Shown: positions 54,801-63,989 of the stretch, piece by piece
Layout: each line of letters begins with the position of its first letter
Position numbering within the stretch: the stretch's first letter is position 1
Assembly: GCA_963977425.1 (NCBI GenBank)
Contig: CAXBOO010000008.1
Location: 24,504-88,503, forward strand
Length of the DNA stretch: 64,000 bases
Source of the DNA: CAXBOO01 sp963977425
GTDB taxonomy: Bacteria; Bacteroidota; Bacteroidia; Flavobacteriales_D; Luteibaculaceae
Direction: 5' to 3'
Notes under the pieces: model-generated
The model's database searches: none
The model's input: only the letters and a program-made list of their open reading frames with translations
Told to the model about the DNA's origin: nothing
Position numbers and translations under genes: made by a program

Positions 54801-57800
54801 ACCAATTCGTTTGGTCTACCATCGATCAGGCGAGTACTTCTAATCGCGCTAATTTATGCGACGGAGAATACTCTGTAGTGGTAACGGACTTATACCAATG
54901 TAAAGACTCTGCAAGTTTTATCATTACTGAACCCGAAGAGCTTCGTCATCAAATGATGGTCGATTCAGCAACTTGTGATCAAAATAATGGTGTTGCCGAG
55001 ATTGTAGCTATTACTGGTGGTACTCCTCCCTACAGAACGGTATGGGACAATGGGGTTGTCGCTTTATTGAACCCTAACATTTCAGCGGGTGAATACCCAG
55101 TAAACATTACCGATTCGCTATTGTGTACTAATGTTGATACGGCTTTTATAGCCAATGCCAATGGACCAACATTCGAATTAGAAATTGACTCATTAGTTTG
55201 TCACGACGATGACAATGCCGTTGCTAGACTTGTGAACATTCGTGGTGGTGTAAAACCATTCACTGTTGTTTGGAGTACTGGTTTATCGCAAAACTTAGGC
55301 ATACATCCTAACTTATCTGCTGGTAATTATGGCGTTAATCTACAAGATGCAACAGGATGTAATTTCCAAGATGTATTCTCTATAGAAAATCCTAAGGAAA
55401 TAGCCGTTATCGACCCTGTTTCTCCTGTTTGCGAACAAGACGCAAGCTTCCAATTAACGGCATCAGCACTTGGTGGAATTTGGGAAGGAAACGGCGTTAG
55501 TCCAACAGGTATATTCACTCCTAGCGATGCCGGTGTTGGTGTACACAGAATAAGTTACAGTCAAGGTTTACCCTGTTTAGAATCGGATACCATCAGCATT
55601 CAAGTATTGCCAAATCAAGACGCTAGTTTTGATCCGGCAGGTCCATTCTGCTCTGCAGATGCCGATTATCAATTGGTTGCGAAACAAAGCAATGGTTCTT
55701 GGTCAGGTATTGGTGTGGATGAATTCGGAGTATTCTCTCCTTCACAATTAAGTGCTGGACAATATGCTATTACGTATACTATAGCTGGACAATGTGGAGA
55801 TGCTCAAACACAGGTTATACAAGTAAACAGCCAAAGCAATGCCGACATCAGTGGACCTGAATCGGTTTGCCCTAAAGACGATCCTATACAATTGATCGCT
55901 ACAGAACCAGGTGGAACTTGGTCAGGCGAAGGCGTCGATAGAGATGGTATTTTCTACCCTACTTTGGTACAACCTGGAATTGAAGTTGACATTTCATACA
56001 TCATTCAAGGACTTTGCCCTGATACCGGCATGTTGAAAATCAAAGTCAACCCTATCATAGGTTCTACCATTGTTCCTGCTGGCCCATTTTGTGAAGACGC
56101 TAGTCAATTCATCATGCAAGCCGAAAATCCTAACGGTATTTGGAGCGGAACAGGCATCGTCGACTCATTGATTGGAACGTTTAGCCCTATCGCAGCAGGT
56201 GAAGGATTCCATATTGTACACTACACTATTCCTGGAAATTGTGGGAGTACTGATACAACTATTGTAGAAGTTAAAGCACGACCTATAGCCGACATCAATC
56301 CAATAGATCCTATATGTTATGGAGCCGAAGATGTATTGCTTACAGCACAAACTCCAGGAGGAACTTGGGGTGGTATTGCAGACAGCAATGGCAAAATTTC
56401 GCCACAAGCATTGGGCAGTGGGAAGCACATGATAACGTATGCTTTCAATGGCTTTTGCCCTAGCAATGATTTCTTAGAAATTCAAATATTAGAGCCTGTT
56501 GCTGTTGACTTAGAAACTGTTGCTCCACGTTGTTTTGAAGAATGCAACGGTAGTGCATTAGCCAATGTAAGTGGAGGATGGGAAGCTTCAAGTTACACGT
56601 ATTTGTGGTCGAATAATTCGAACAATGCAGCACAACAAACTGCACTTTGCAAAGGCACATACAACTTAGTGGTACTAGATAAATTTGCATGCAGCGATAC
56701 TGTTGATTTCATCATTGACGAACCAAAAGAATTGTCGTACGATATCACAAGCGATTCATCTTCATGCGGTCAACCAAACGGATCGGCAAGTGTTATCAAT
56801 CTTGAAGGAGGAACGGCACCTTACCAAATGGCATGGAGCAATGGTGTTCAATCTGCCCTTAACCCTAATTTACAAACAGGCAACTACGACATTATAGTTA
56901 CAGATGCCAATGGATGTAAAAACAGACAAAGCATCGCTATTATAGATAAGGCCGGACCTACATTCCACATTTCTAAAAAGAACTTAATATGCTATGGCGA
57001 TGCCAATGGCGAAGCTATCATTCAAGATATTTCAGGAGGAACAGCTCCTTACGATATCAAATGGAGCACAGGAAGTGGCTTAAACGATACCATCCACAAA
57101 AATCTACCAGCAGGGACGTTTATGGTCAGTATTTTTGATGCAAAAGGATGCTCTTACAGCAGCAATTTCACAATAGAACAACCTTCAAAAGTGAATATTG
57201 AACTTAGCAATGACACCGTTTTATGTGTTGGACAAAAAGTTGACCTAATTGCTCAAGCAACTGGCGGTACTCCTGACTACCATTACTTTTGGAACAATGT
57301 TGGACCTTCGGCAAATAGTGCAACAGCAATTTCCGATACAACATTGAATGTTTACGCAATTGATGACAACGGTTGCCCGTCTGAAGTAAAATCGGTTGAT
57401 GTACGATACAGCGAACCATTAACCATACAAGCTCATGCTATGGACACTATATTGTGTGCAGGCGAAAGCACCATTTTAGAAGCTTATGTTACAGGCGGAG
57501 TTGGCAATTACAACTTGCAATGGAGCGATGGCTCTACAGCTAACCCAAGACCTATAACACCACAAGGTAATTATGGTGATACCGTTGTAGTAAGTGTTAC
57601 CATTAGCGATCAATGTTCTCCTGACATCACCGACTATGCTTCTATAGTATTTTACGAACCGCCACACCCAGAGTTTGTAGCGTTTCCGACAGAAGGTTGT
57701 GAACCTCTAGTGGTAGAGTTTGTAAACCTATCTGCCAATGTTGAAAGCTACGCTTGGGATTTAGGCGATGGCACACAACTAACCACTTCTGAAAACTTCA

Positions 57801-58459
57801 GTCATGTTTACCAAACGGGTACTTATGATGTCGTTCTTGATGTCATTTCTCCTGATGGTTGCAAAGGCTCTATTGAGAAAATAAAATTCATCAAAACTTA
57901 CCCTAACCCAATAGCCGACTTTGTATACTCTCCTACTCGCATTACCAAAGAGTACGACAACATTCAGTTTTTGGATAAATCATTAGGCAATATTGCTACT
58001 TGGGAATGGAATTTCATGAAGCTTGACAGCGGCATTGTAGACAATAGCACTCTTCAAAATCCATTGGTTAAAACACCTGAGAAATTAGGCAAATACATAG
58101 CCAAGTTGAAAGTTACTACCGAACATGGTTGTGCAGATAGCACTTACAAAACATTTGAAATAGAACCCGACTTCTCGGTTTATGTTCCAAATGCCTACAC
58201 ACCAAATTTCGATGGAGTAAACGAGTTGTTCAAACCTATAGTAAGAGGGATACAAGAAGATCATTACCGATTGAATATCTACGACCGTTGGGGAGAATTG
58301 ATTTGGTACACAGAAGATTCTCATGAAGGTTGGGATGGAAAAATGTTGAAGAATCCCGTCGATTTAGTAAAAACTGACGTCTATGTATGGCAATTAATCG
58401 TCAGAGATTTCAAAGGGAAACAACATGATTTTACAGGACATGTCACCCTACTTAAATAA
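51863..58459 (+). CDS. Giant modular surface protein 1 with T9SS type B (gliding-motility-associated) C-terminal domain
   Basis: The protein has 2198 residues. Layout: signal peptide (1-20, ending VAIAQ); N-terminal lectin-like region beginning SCPNLDFENGDFSNWSG (about 21-290); Ig/PKD unit with WEWDFGDGSSSS (about 350-430); seven 73-residue WSGxGVDxxGxFxP repeats; three SprB-like repeats; five more WSG repeats; three more SprB-like repeats; Ig-like units; a PKD unit (AWDLGDGTQL); and the C-terminal type B sorting domain (VPNAYTPNFDGVNELFKP, NIYDRWGELIW, KTDVYVWQLIVRDFKG). It is predicted to be secreted through T9SS and attached to the surface, probably as an adhesin. Its ligand is unknown. 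Confidence 0.88.
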   Translation: MKLSISTLVLLLLPSVAIAQSSCPNLDFENGDFSNWSGTYGCNPIDPADYEMYYDASTCSWNFRNGTYTTPSGQTLDEPQASQPNNINGQQAIVSSTWNGGVDPYVPVLSLTPPTGGTSVARLGDYYNGARVGDLKYNIDVDSNNSLLTAYYAIVLEAPGGDHESDQNPYFRIRLIDPDGNSVECVEYIQDGVAGADGFNTYNCGGPCVSSADGNQTDKNNLIWRDWTAISVNLLPYMGQNVTIEFVAGDCALTGHLGYAYIDLSCRRNEILTQTNYVCKGVNGSMEAPSGMSDYEWHYGDSLGPVVGNSQNLSVSDTGWYYCRMTPFSTAINSCPFTLGTYIQEAPSDPIAGFTALPTPVCIGEPVQFTDTSITANNSPIANWEWDFGDGSSSSAQSPSHSYSDSGSYDIQLIITTIDGCLDTAIQSIYVLPLLNPDFIVPILVCSQDTAFDLVATPLGGVWSGSGITDSIAGTFDPAIAFANGNSSSIRYSVGTCDEFVEKTIAIEPQLNAEFDPAGPFCNDDAAIQLNATETGGTWSGTGVDANGNFNPAQAQIGNNTIQYILNQACGDTSIQTIVVNERKDASITPVDPICEDAADIQLQSLQAGGIWSGTGVDASGLLSPISAGPGSHTIKYVLPSPCPDSSEIVIEVLEKFDATFDPAGPFCNDDAPFQLIPTQAGGVWSGSGVDANGLFSPSSASIGDNDIQYIFTQACGDTSIQTILVNERKDASITPVDPICEDAADIQLQTAQAGGIFSGVGVDANGLFSPSNAGPGLHTIQYVMPSPCPDSSEIVIEVLEKFDPQFIPVGPFCVTDANVQLIANDNGGIWSGSGVDGNGNFSPSNAGPGTHIIQYAFSGLCAIQHIDSIVVEDLPDASINAINPLCFESAPLQLTSNEAGGDWSGDVDANGIFNPQSKAPGIYKAYYSFTGVCSVIDSINIEVLEPIAIASEITNASCKDLCNGKIVLTVDGGWSATPYQFVWSTIDQASTSNRANLCDGEYSVVVTDLYQCKDSASFIITEPEELRHQMMVDSATCDQNNGVAEIVAITGGTPPYRTVWDNGVVALLNPNISAGEYPVNITDSLLCTNVDTAFIANANGPTFELEIDSLVCHDDDNAVARLVNIRGGVKPFTVVWSTGLSQNLGIHPNLSAGNYGVNLQDATGCNFQDVFSIENPKEIAVIDPVSPVCEQDASFQLTASALGGIWEGNGVSPTGIFTPSDAGVGVHRISYSQGLPCLESDTISIQVLPNQDASFDPAGPFCSADADYQLVAKQSNGSWSGIGVDEFGVFSPSQLSAGQYAITYTIAGQCGDAQTQVIQVNSQSNADISGPESVCPKDDPIQLIATEPGGTWSGEGVDRDGIFYPTLVQPGIEVDISYIIQGLCPDTGMLKIKVNPIIGSTIVPAGPFCEDASQFIMQAENPNGIWSGTGIVDSLIGTFSPIAAGEGFHIVHYTIPGNCGSTDTTIVEVKARPIADINPIDPICYGAEDVLLTAQTPGGTWGGIADSNGKISPQALGSGKHMITYAFNGFCPSNDFLEIQILEPVAVDLETVAPRCFEECNGSALANVSGGWEASSYTYLWSNNSNNAAQQTALCKGTYNLVVLDKFACSDTVDFIIDEPKELSYDITSDSSSCGQPNGSASVINLEGGTAPYQMAWSNGVQSALNPNLQTGNYDIIVTDANGCKNRQSIAIIDKAGPTFHISKKNLICYGDANGEAIIQDISGGTAPYDIKWSTGSGLNDTIHKNLPAGTFMVSIFDAKGCSYSSNFTIEQPSKVNIELSNDTVLCVGQKVDLIAQATGGTPDYHYFWNNVGPSANSATAISDTTLNVYAIDDNGCPSEVKSVDVRYSEPLTIQAHAMDTILCAGESTILEAYVTGGVGNYNLQWSDGSTANPRPITPQGNYGDTVVVSVTISDQCSPDITDYASIVFYEPPHPEFVAFPTEGCEPLVVEFVNLSANVESYAWDLGDGTQLTTSENFSHVYQTGTYDVVLDVISPDGCKGSIEKIKFIKTYPNPIADFVYSPTRITKEYDNIQFLDKSLGNIATWEWNFMKLDSGIVDNSTLQNPLVKTPEKLGKYIAKLKVTTEHGCADSTYKTFEIEPDFSVYVPNAYTPNFDGVNELFKPIVRGIQEDHYRLNIYDRWGELIWYTEDSHEGWDGKMLKNPVDLVKTDVYVWQLIVRDFKGKQHDFTGHVTLLK
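53171..54700 (+). repeat. WSG repeat block 1 (seven units) in surface protein 1
   Basis: Seven tandem units of about 219 bases (73 residues) share the pattern PxGPFCxDDxxxxL...GGxWSGxGVDxxGxFxPxxAGxGxHxIxYxxxxxC. Each unit holds two conserved cysteines. Units 2-3 (53401-53838) and 4-5 (53839-54276) are similar as pairs with a period of 438 bases. Confidence 0.85.
54701..55401 (+). repeat. SprB-like repeat block 1 in surface protein 1
   Basis: Three SprB-type units (C-x-x-x-C-x-G..., GGxxPYxxxWxxG, YxVxVxD motif), for example SCKDLCNGKIVLTVDGGWSA and CDQNNGVAEIVAITGGTPP. These are short beta-sandwich-like surface repeats widespread in Bacteroidota adhesins. Confidence 0.75.
55402..56495 (+). 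repeat. WSG repeat block 2 (five units) in surface protein 1
   Basis: Five more units of about 219 bases with the same pattern; the last three resemble the last three units of surface protein 2. Confidence 0.8.
56496..57190 (+). repeat. SprB-like repeat block 2 in surface protein 1
   Basis: Three more SprB-type units (ECNGSALANVSGGWEA, CGQPNGSASVINLEGGTAPY, CYGDANGEAIIQDISGGTAP) before the Ig-like and PKD units. Confidence 0.7.
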
Positions 58460-58466
58460 TCACCCA

Positions 58467-58501
58467 AAAGAGCTCTAAAATTTAGAGCTCTTTCTTTTTT
58501 A
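58467..58501 (+). terminator. Rho-independent terminator between the two surface protein genes
   Basis: AAAGAGCTCTAAA (58467-58479) and TTTAGAGCTCTTT (58481-58493) form a perfect 13-bp stem, followed by a T-rich run. It should separate expression of the two paralogues. Confidence 0.85.
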
Positions 58502-58658
58502 AATACCACAACAAACTAAATACCAACACCTTAATTAAACTATAGTATGCACGCATAACAAAGAAAAACTCAAATATCCGACAAAAAATACCACTCATCC
58601 AAAATAACGGTCGGGCAACAATATAAATAAGCATCTTTATTACACCTACCTAGAACAA

Positions 58659-61600
58659 TTGAAGCTTTTTGACCAAAAATCGAATAAGCTTTTAAAAACC
58701 ATACTACCCGTGATAAAGGCCCTTACCTCGATTGCTGCGTTATTCCTTACGTCGTTACTTATTGCACAAAGTGCATGCCCCAATTTAGATTTTGAAAACG
58801 GAGATTTTACCGGCTGGAACGGTACCGTTGGATGCAAACCGCAAGGTGTAACCGATTACGATATTCACTATGGTAACGAGTGCTCGCTTCCAACCGTTCA
58901 AACACTCGATCTTCCAATAGCATTAACCATCAACAATCTTGATGGACAACAATCTATTGTACAAACTAATTGGAACGGAGGCGTAGACCCTTATGTACCA
59001 GCATTATCTTTAACACCCCCATCTGGCGGGAATTACGTTGCTCGTATTGGTGATTATTACAACGGTGGTGATGTAGGCGAAACTGGCGGGCGTGTAGGTG
59101 AATTATCTTATAAATTAACCGTTGACTCTGCCAATGCTTTGCTTACTGCATTCTATGCCATTGTATTAGAAGCACCTGAAGGCCATAGTAAATGGGAAAC
59201 TCCGTATTTTAAAGTTCGATTATTAGACCCTGATGGAAACTCTGTAGAATGTGTAGAATATTTTCAAAGCGGTGAAGCTGGAGCCGAAGGTTTCCAAGAT
59301 TTTAATTGCCCTAACGGATGCAACTCTTCTGCCGACGGTACATCTGCTGGTAAATTGATGGTTTGGAGAGATTGGACAGCCATTTCAGTAAACTTACTAC
59401 CCTATGTTGGACTGGATGTAACGCTAATATTTGAGTCTGGAGATTGTTCTAAAAGTGGTCACTTAGGTTATTCTTACATCGATATAAAATGTCAACCCAA
59501 TGAGTTGTTAGGTCAAAGTACTTACATATGCAAAGGTGTGGATGCAAACTTATCTGCTCCTGAAGGAATGGATAGTTACGAGTGGCATTATGGCGATAGT
59601 TTAGGCCCTATTGTTGGAACAACCCCTAGCATTACTGTTTCTGATACAGGCATGTACTATTGTACGCTTACTCCATTCAGCTCAGCAGCCAATAGTTGTC
59701 CATTTACTTTACCGATTTATGTAGAACCTGCCCCAAGTGATCCTGTTGCCGATTACTCATGGGATCCAAATCCTGCGTGCATAGGTCAAGACATCACTTT
59801 TACAGATTTATCGACTACCGAAGACGATTCTCCTTTGGTTTTTTGGCAATGGAATTTTGACGATGGCAGTCCTTTCGCAAACGATCAAAACCCTGTTCAC
59901 GCTTATTCAGCTAGTGGTACATACAATGTAGAACTCGTTATAGAGTCGGTAGATGGTTGTCGAGATACCGTAAAGCAAGTAGTTGAAGTTATAAAGCCCG
60001 CAGAGCCTGTTATTACACCTCCGGGATTAATTTGTTCAGAAGACGACCCGTTTGATTTATCGGGCACTCCTTCTGGAGGTGCGTGGAGTGGTGTCGGCAT
60101 AACCGATACTGCAAAAGGAACGTTCGATCCAGCATTGGCCTATGGCTCACAAGCCTCGCCTTATACCATTCGTTACGCTGCCGGACAATGTGGTGAATTC
60201 ACTACACTCGATATTGAAATTACTCCGCAACAAGTGGCAGAATTTCCATTAGTTGGACCTTTTTGCAACGATCAACCTGCTGTTAGATTACGTCCTACCG
60301 TTAAAGACGGAGTTTGGGGCGGTACTGGTGTAGATGCTTCAGGAATCTTCACTCCTGCCAATGCAGTTATGGGTGATAATATTGTTACGTACGGTTTCTA
60401 TGGCGATTGCCCAGATTCGACACAGCAAATCATCATTGTTGATCCAAGAAAAGATGCTACTTTAACTCCTGTTCCTGATTTGTGCTCAAAAGAAAATCCC
60501 GTTCAAATAGAAGCTGCTGAAGATGGAGGAATATGGACAGGTACAGGCGTTAGCGCAACCGGTGTATTCGACCCAGGAACAGCAGGCGTTGGAGCTCACG
60601 AAATTATTTACACGCATACAGAACCATGTCCTGATGCCGATACCATTATCATCAACGTTATTCTTAATAAAGATCCAACTTTTGATGCATTCGGTCCATT
60701 CTGTCAATTCGATGATCCTTTTACAGTAATTCCATTAGAAACTGGTGGCGTATGGGTTGGTGCCGGAATGGATGCTAACGGAGTCTTTAACCCTTCCGTT
60801 GCAGGTCCAGGAAAACACATTATATCCTACCGATTTGGTGAAGATTGCGGTGGTGCACATGCCGAACAAATAGAAGTTATCGCTCAACCAGACGCGAGTA
60901 TTTCAGGTCCTACTGTTCTGTGTCCAAAAGACGATCCTGTTAAAATTCGCCCGATACAAACTGGAGGAACATTTTCAGGAATTGGTATAGATGCCAATGG
61001 ATTATTCGATCCTGCTATTGCTCCTACCAATCAAGACATCGTTATAACATACATCATAGATGGTCCATGTCCTGACACAGGATACCACACCATTTACATG
61101 AAAGATTTGTTGAACAGTACCATCACTCCTGTTGGACCATACTGTGCAGAAAACCAAGACATCACACTTACAGCTGCAGATGCAGGAGGAACGTGGTCAG
61201 GAACAGGTATTACCGATGCTAACCTTGGTATTTTCAATCCCGCAAATGCAGGAGAAGGCACACATACAATAACCTATGCCATTCCAGGAAATTGTGGTAC
61301 AACAAGCACCATCGATATTGAAGTCTTCCGCAGACCCGCCCCTAGCATAGACCCAATAGATCCGCAATGCCATAATGGTCTACCAGTTACAATTACGACG
61401 GCAGAACCCAATGGTACTTTTTCAGGCGATATTCTTGGCGCTGGTATTTTCAATCCATCAAGTTATGGACCTGGCATACACAGAATCTATTATTCATTCA
61501 ATGATTTTTGCCCAAGCATCGATAGTTTGGACATTATCGTAACCGATCCTATTGCTTTACTTGATAGCACAGTTGATGCTACGTGTAAAGATTACTGCGA

Positions 61601-63518
61601 TGGCGAAATTTACATTTCAGCCACTGGGGGTTGGGATCAAGCACCATATACATACACATGGACCAGCAATGTTTCAGGTTCACCAACAGCTTCAGCTCTC
61701 AGCTTATGTGCCGACATGTACACTGTAACTGTATCGGATATGTATGGATGCCTTGATTCGTTAACAACAACCGTAAACGAACCCGATTCATTGCTATACA
61801 ATACCGTTGCAGATTCATCAAGTTGTGGACAAGCAAACGGTAGAGCTTTCATTACAGGCGTTTCTGGCGGTACTGCACCTTATTTCTATTTATGGGACAA
61901 CGGTATTACTTTAGAGAACAACGACAATATACCTACTGGTCTATACAGAGTAAGTGTTACCGACTCACAATCATGCCGCACCAAAGATTCAACATTTGTT
62001 GGCGATAGAAGTGGACCAATATTCACACTTGCAATTGATTCTGTTTCTTGTTTTGAAGGCAACGATGGCGTTGTAGAAATTCAAGAATTGAGTTCAGGAA
62101 CATCGAACAATAGCATAGTTTGGAGTACCAATCAATTTGACAACAATGCTCGACATACTGGATTAGCTGAAGGCAATTATTCTGTTACCATAACCGATGC
62201 TACCGGATGTGCTGCGACTGTTTCATTTTACGTGCCACAACCAAGCCCTGTAAACATTACCTTACCTGAAGACACTACTTTATGTTTCAGCAGTCCTTTC
62301 AGTATTTCTGCAACTGCTACTGGTGGTACTCCCGGTTACAATTACTACTGGAACGGTACAGGTCCGTTTGGCAATACCATGACAGGAAGTACATCCAACA
62401 CCTACGATGTTTATGCATTGGATGCCAATGGCTGCCCGTCTAATACTGAACAAATAATCATCAGTTACCTCGATCCATTGTCTATCAATGCTGAAACGAG
62501 TGATTGGATAATTTGCGCCGGTGAAACTGTGAATTTGGACGCCACTTATTCTGGCGGTACAGGCACATACACTTTTGCTTGGGACGATGGCAACATCAAC
62601 GTTGCACGACCATTTACCCCACCAGGACAATATGGCGACACGGTGAACATAGGCATTACCATTTCAGACAATTGCTCGCCAGATGCATATGATAACGTAA
62701 GCATCGTTTTCTTCGAACCACCCCACCCTGCTTTTATTGGTTTACCTACCACTGGTTGCGATCCATTGATTGTCAATTTTGAAGATCAATCTACCAACGT
62801 AGCACAATATTTTTGGAGCTTAGGTGAAGGAACTACAAGAGAAACGGGTGGCGATTTCAGTCATATTTACACAAAAGGTATTTACGACGTATCGCTTCAA
62901 GTTGTATCGCCAGATGGTTGCAAAGACAACATTCTAAAAACTGGATACATTGAAAGTTACGCCAATCCAGATGCTGCTTTAACCTACCAACCTAAGCCGC
63001 TTACAACATTGAGCGATCAAGTTCAATTCATGGACAGATCGTTGGGCGAAGTCAATCAATGGATGTGGGAATTCTACACTTTAGACAGCACTTTGTTAGA
63101 CAATAGATTGGACAGAAACCCGATTCTAACATCGCCCGGTGAGATAGGTCAATACCTAGTGTATTTGCATGTAACCACTATTCACCAATGCGTTGACAGT
63201 ATTTGGGGTGTTTGGGAAATAGAACCGCAAATGACAGTTTACGTTCCTAACAGTTTTACGCCAAACGGCGATAATGTAAACGAAGGTTTCAAACCTATTG
63301 TACAAGGCATACAGTACGACAGCTACGAATTTGAAGTGTTCAACCGTTGGGGAGAAAGAGTATGGTTAACCCGCGATCCGGACGAATATTGGAACGGAAA
63401 TTTAAGAACGAATCCGTACGAAAAAGTAAAAACCGATGTGTATGTGTGGCACTTGAGATTGAGAGATTTCAAAGGCATCAAACACGAATACTTTGGCCAT
63501 GTTAACATCTTGAAATAA
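58659..63518 (+). CDS. Giant modular surface protein 2 with T9SS type B C-terminal domain
   Basis: This 1619-residue paralogue of the previous gene starts at TTG 58659, or at GTG 58710, which gives a 20-residue signal peptide like protein 1. Layout: signal peptide ending LIAQ, N-terminal ACPNLDFENGDFTGWNG region, a PKD unit (WQWNFDDGSP), seven WSG repeats, three SprB-like units, Ig-like units, a PKD unit (FWSLGEGTTR) and the type B sorting domain (VPNSFTPNGDNVNEGFKP, FNRWGERVW, KVKTDVYVWHLRLRDFKG). Its order matches protein 1 without the first repeat-plus-SprB cycle, so tandem gene duplication followed by module gain or loss is likely. Function is predicted as a surface adhesin. Confidence 0.87.
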   Translation: MKLFDQKSNKLLKTILPVIKALTSIAALFLTSLLIAQSACPNLDFENGDFTGWNGTVGCKPQGVTDYDIHYGNECSLPTVQTLDLPIALTINNLDGQQSIVQTNWNGGVDPYVPALSLTPPSGGNYVARIGDYYNGGDVGETGGRVGELSYKLTVDSANALLTAFYAIVLEAPEGHSKWETPYFKVRLLDPDGNSVECVEYFQSGEAGAEGFQDFNCPNGCNSSADGTSAGKLMVWRDWTAISVNLLPYVGLDVTLIFESGDCSKSGHLGYSYIDIKCQPNELLGQSTYICKGVDANLSAPEGMDSYEWHYGDSLGPIVGTTPSITVSDTGMYYCTLTPFSSAANSCPFTLPIYVEPAPSDPVADYSWDPNPACIGQDITFTDLSTTEDDSPLVFWQWNFDDGSPFANDQNPVHAYSASGTYNVELVIESVDGCRDTVKQVVEVIKPAEPVITPPGLICSEDDPFDLSGTPSGGAWSGVGITDTAKGTFDPALAYGSQASPYTIRYAAGQCGEFTTLDIEITPQQVAEFPLVGPFCNDQPAVRLRPTVKDGVWGGTGVDASGIFTPANAVMGDNIVTYGFYGDCPDSTQQIIIVDPRKDATLTPVPDLCSKENPVQIEAAEDGGIWTGTGVSATGVFDPGTAGVGAHEIIYTHTEPCPDADTIIINVILNKDPTFDAFGPFCQFDDPFTVIPLETGGVWVGAGMDANGVFNPSVAGPGKHIISYRFGEDCGGAHAEQIEVIAQPDASISGPTVLCPKDDPVKIRPIQTGGTFSGIGIDANGLFDPAIAPTNQDIVITYIIDGPCPDTGYHTIYMKDLLNSTITPVGPYCAENQDITLTAADAGGTWSGTGITDANLGIFNPANAGEGTHTITYAIPGNCGTTSTIDIEVFRRPAPSIDPIDPQCHNGLPVTITTAEPNGTFSGDILGAGIFNPSSYGPGIHRIYYSFNDFCPSIDSLDIIVTDPIALLDSTVDATCKDYCDGEIYISATGGWDQAPYTYTWTSNVSGSPTASALSLCADMYTVTVSDMYGCLDSLTTTVNEPDSLLYNTVADSSSCGQANGRAFITGVSGGTAPYFYLWDNGITLENNDNIPTGLYRVSVTDSQSCRTKDSTFVGDRSGPIFTLAIDSVSCFEGNDGVVEIQELSSGTSNNSIVWSTNQFDNNARHTGLAEGNYSVTITDATGCAATVSFYVPQPSPVNITLPEDTTLCFSSPFSISATATGGTPGYNYYWNGTGPFGNTMTGSTSNTYDVYALDANGCPSNTEQIIISYLDPLSINAETSDWIICAGETVNLDATYSGGTGTYTFAWDDGNINVARPFTPPGQYGDTVNIGITISDNCSPDAYDNVSIVFFEPPHPAFIGLPTTGCDPLIVNFEDQSTNVAQYFWSLGEGTTRETGGDFSHIYTKGIYDVSLQVVSPDGCKDNILKTGYIESYANPDAALTYQPKPLTTLSDQVQFMDRSLGEVNQWMWEFYTLDSTLLDNRLDRNPILTSPGEIGQYLVYLHVTTIHQCVDSIWGVWEIEPQMTVYVPNSFTPNGDNVNEGFKPIVQGIQYDSYEFEVFNRWGERVWLTRDPDEYWNGNLRTNPYEKVKTDVYVWHLRLRDFKGIKHEYFGHVNILK
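60006..61547 (+). repeat. WSG repeat block (seven units) in surface protein 2
   Basis: Seven units of about 220 bases carry the pattern of two cysteines per unit. The last three resemble the last three units of block 2 of protein 1. Confidence 0.8.
61548..62230 (+). repeat. SprB-like repeat block in surface protein 2
   Basis: Three units: CKDYCDGEIYISATGGWD, CGQANGRAFITGVSGGTAP, CFEGNDGVVEIQELSSG; the same order follows the repeats in protein 1. Confidence 0.7.
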
Positions 63519-63546
63519 AGAACAAATCCATAAAACAGCATTTAAA

Positions 63547-63578
63547 AATCCTTCGAGCTATCGAGGGATTTTTTTTTG
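63547..63578 (+). terminator. Rho-independent terminator after giant surface protein 2
   Basis: AATCCTTCGA (63547-63556) pairs with TCGAGGGATT (63561-63570; one G-T pair), with loop GCTA and a T-run of about nine residues. Confidence 0.82.
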
Positions 63579-63586
63579 CAATAAAG

Positions 63587-63754
63587 GTTCTCGATACTTT
63601 TCTCGTGCCTTGAAACACTCGAACTGACAGTAATATTTGACGGCAAACCTTAAATCAATTTGATTTTCTCTAGCTGAAATGTGTTATTGTATCAACCCAG
63701 CATTACACAGCTGGTCACTTCGAGTGCCTTACGCAGGAAGGTGTATCGAGAAGT
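63587..63754. repeat. 168-bp palindromic repeat element, copy 1
   Basis: It is bounded by GTTCTCGATAC (63587-63597) and GTATCGAGAAG (63743-63753), which are inverted over ten bases. An inner pair CACTCGAACTGAC / GTCACTTCGAGTG is also nearly inverted, and the centre holds the palindrome AAATCAA-T-TTGATTT. No ORF is inside. Elements with such TTCTCGATAC ends are recurrent in Bacteroidota intergenic DNA. Confidence 0.75.
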
Positions 63755-63792
63755 AGACTAACCTATATTTATTGACAGTTCTTCTCTAATGC

Positions 63793-63960
63793 GTTCTCGA
63801 TACTTTTCTCGTACCTCGAAACACTCGAACTGACAGTAATTTTTGACAACAAACTTTAAATCAATTTGATTTTCTCTAGCTGAAATGCGTTATTGTATTA
63901 ACCCAACACCCCACAGCCAGTCACTTCGAGTGCCGGACGTAGGACGGTGTATCGAGAAGT
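63793..63960. repeat. 168-bp palindromic repeat element, copy 2
   Basis: The same length and ends as copy 1. By hand alignment the two copies differ at about 18 of 168 positions, with changes concentrated in the 3' third. A 38-base spacer separates them. Confidence 0.75.
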
Positions 63961-63989
63961 TGTGCTTTTGATTGCTGGCAAATTGTCGC

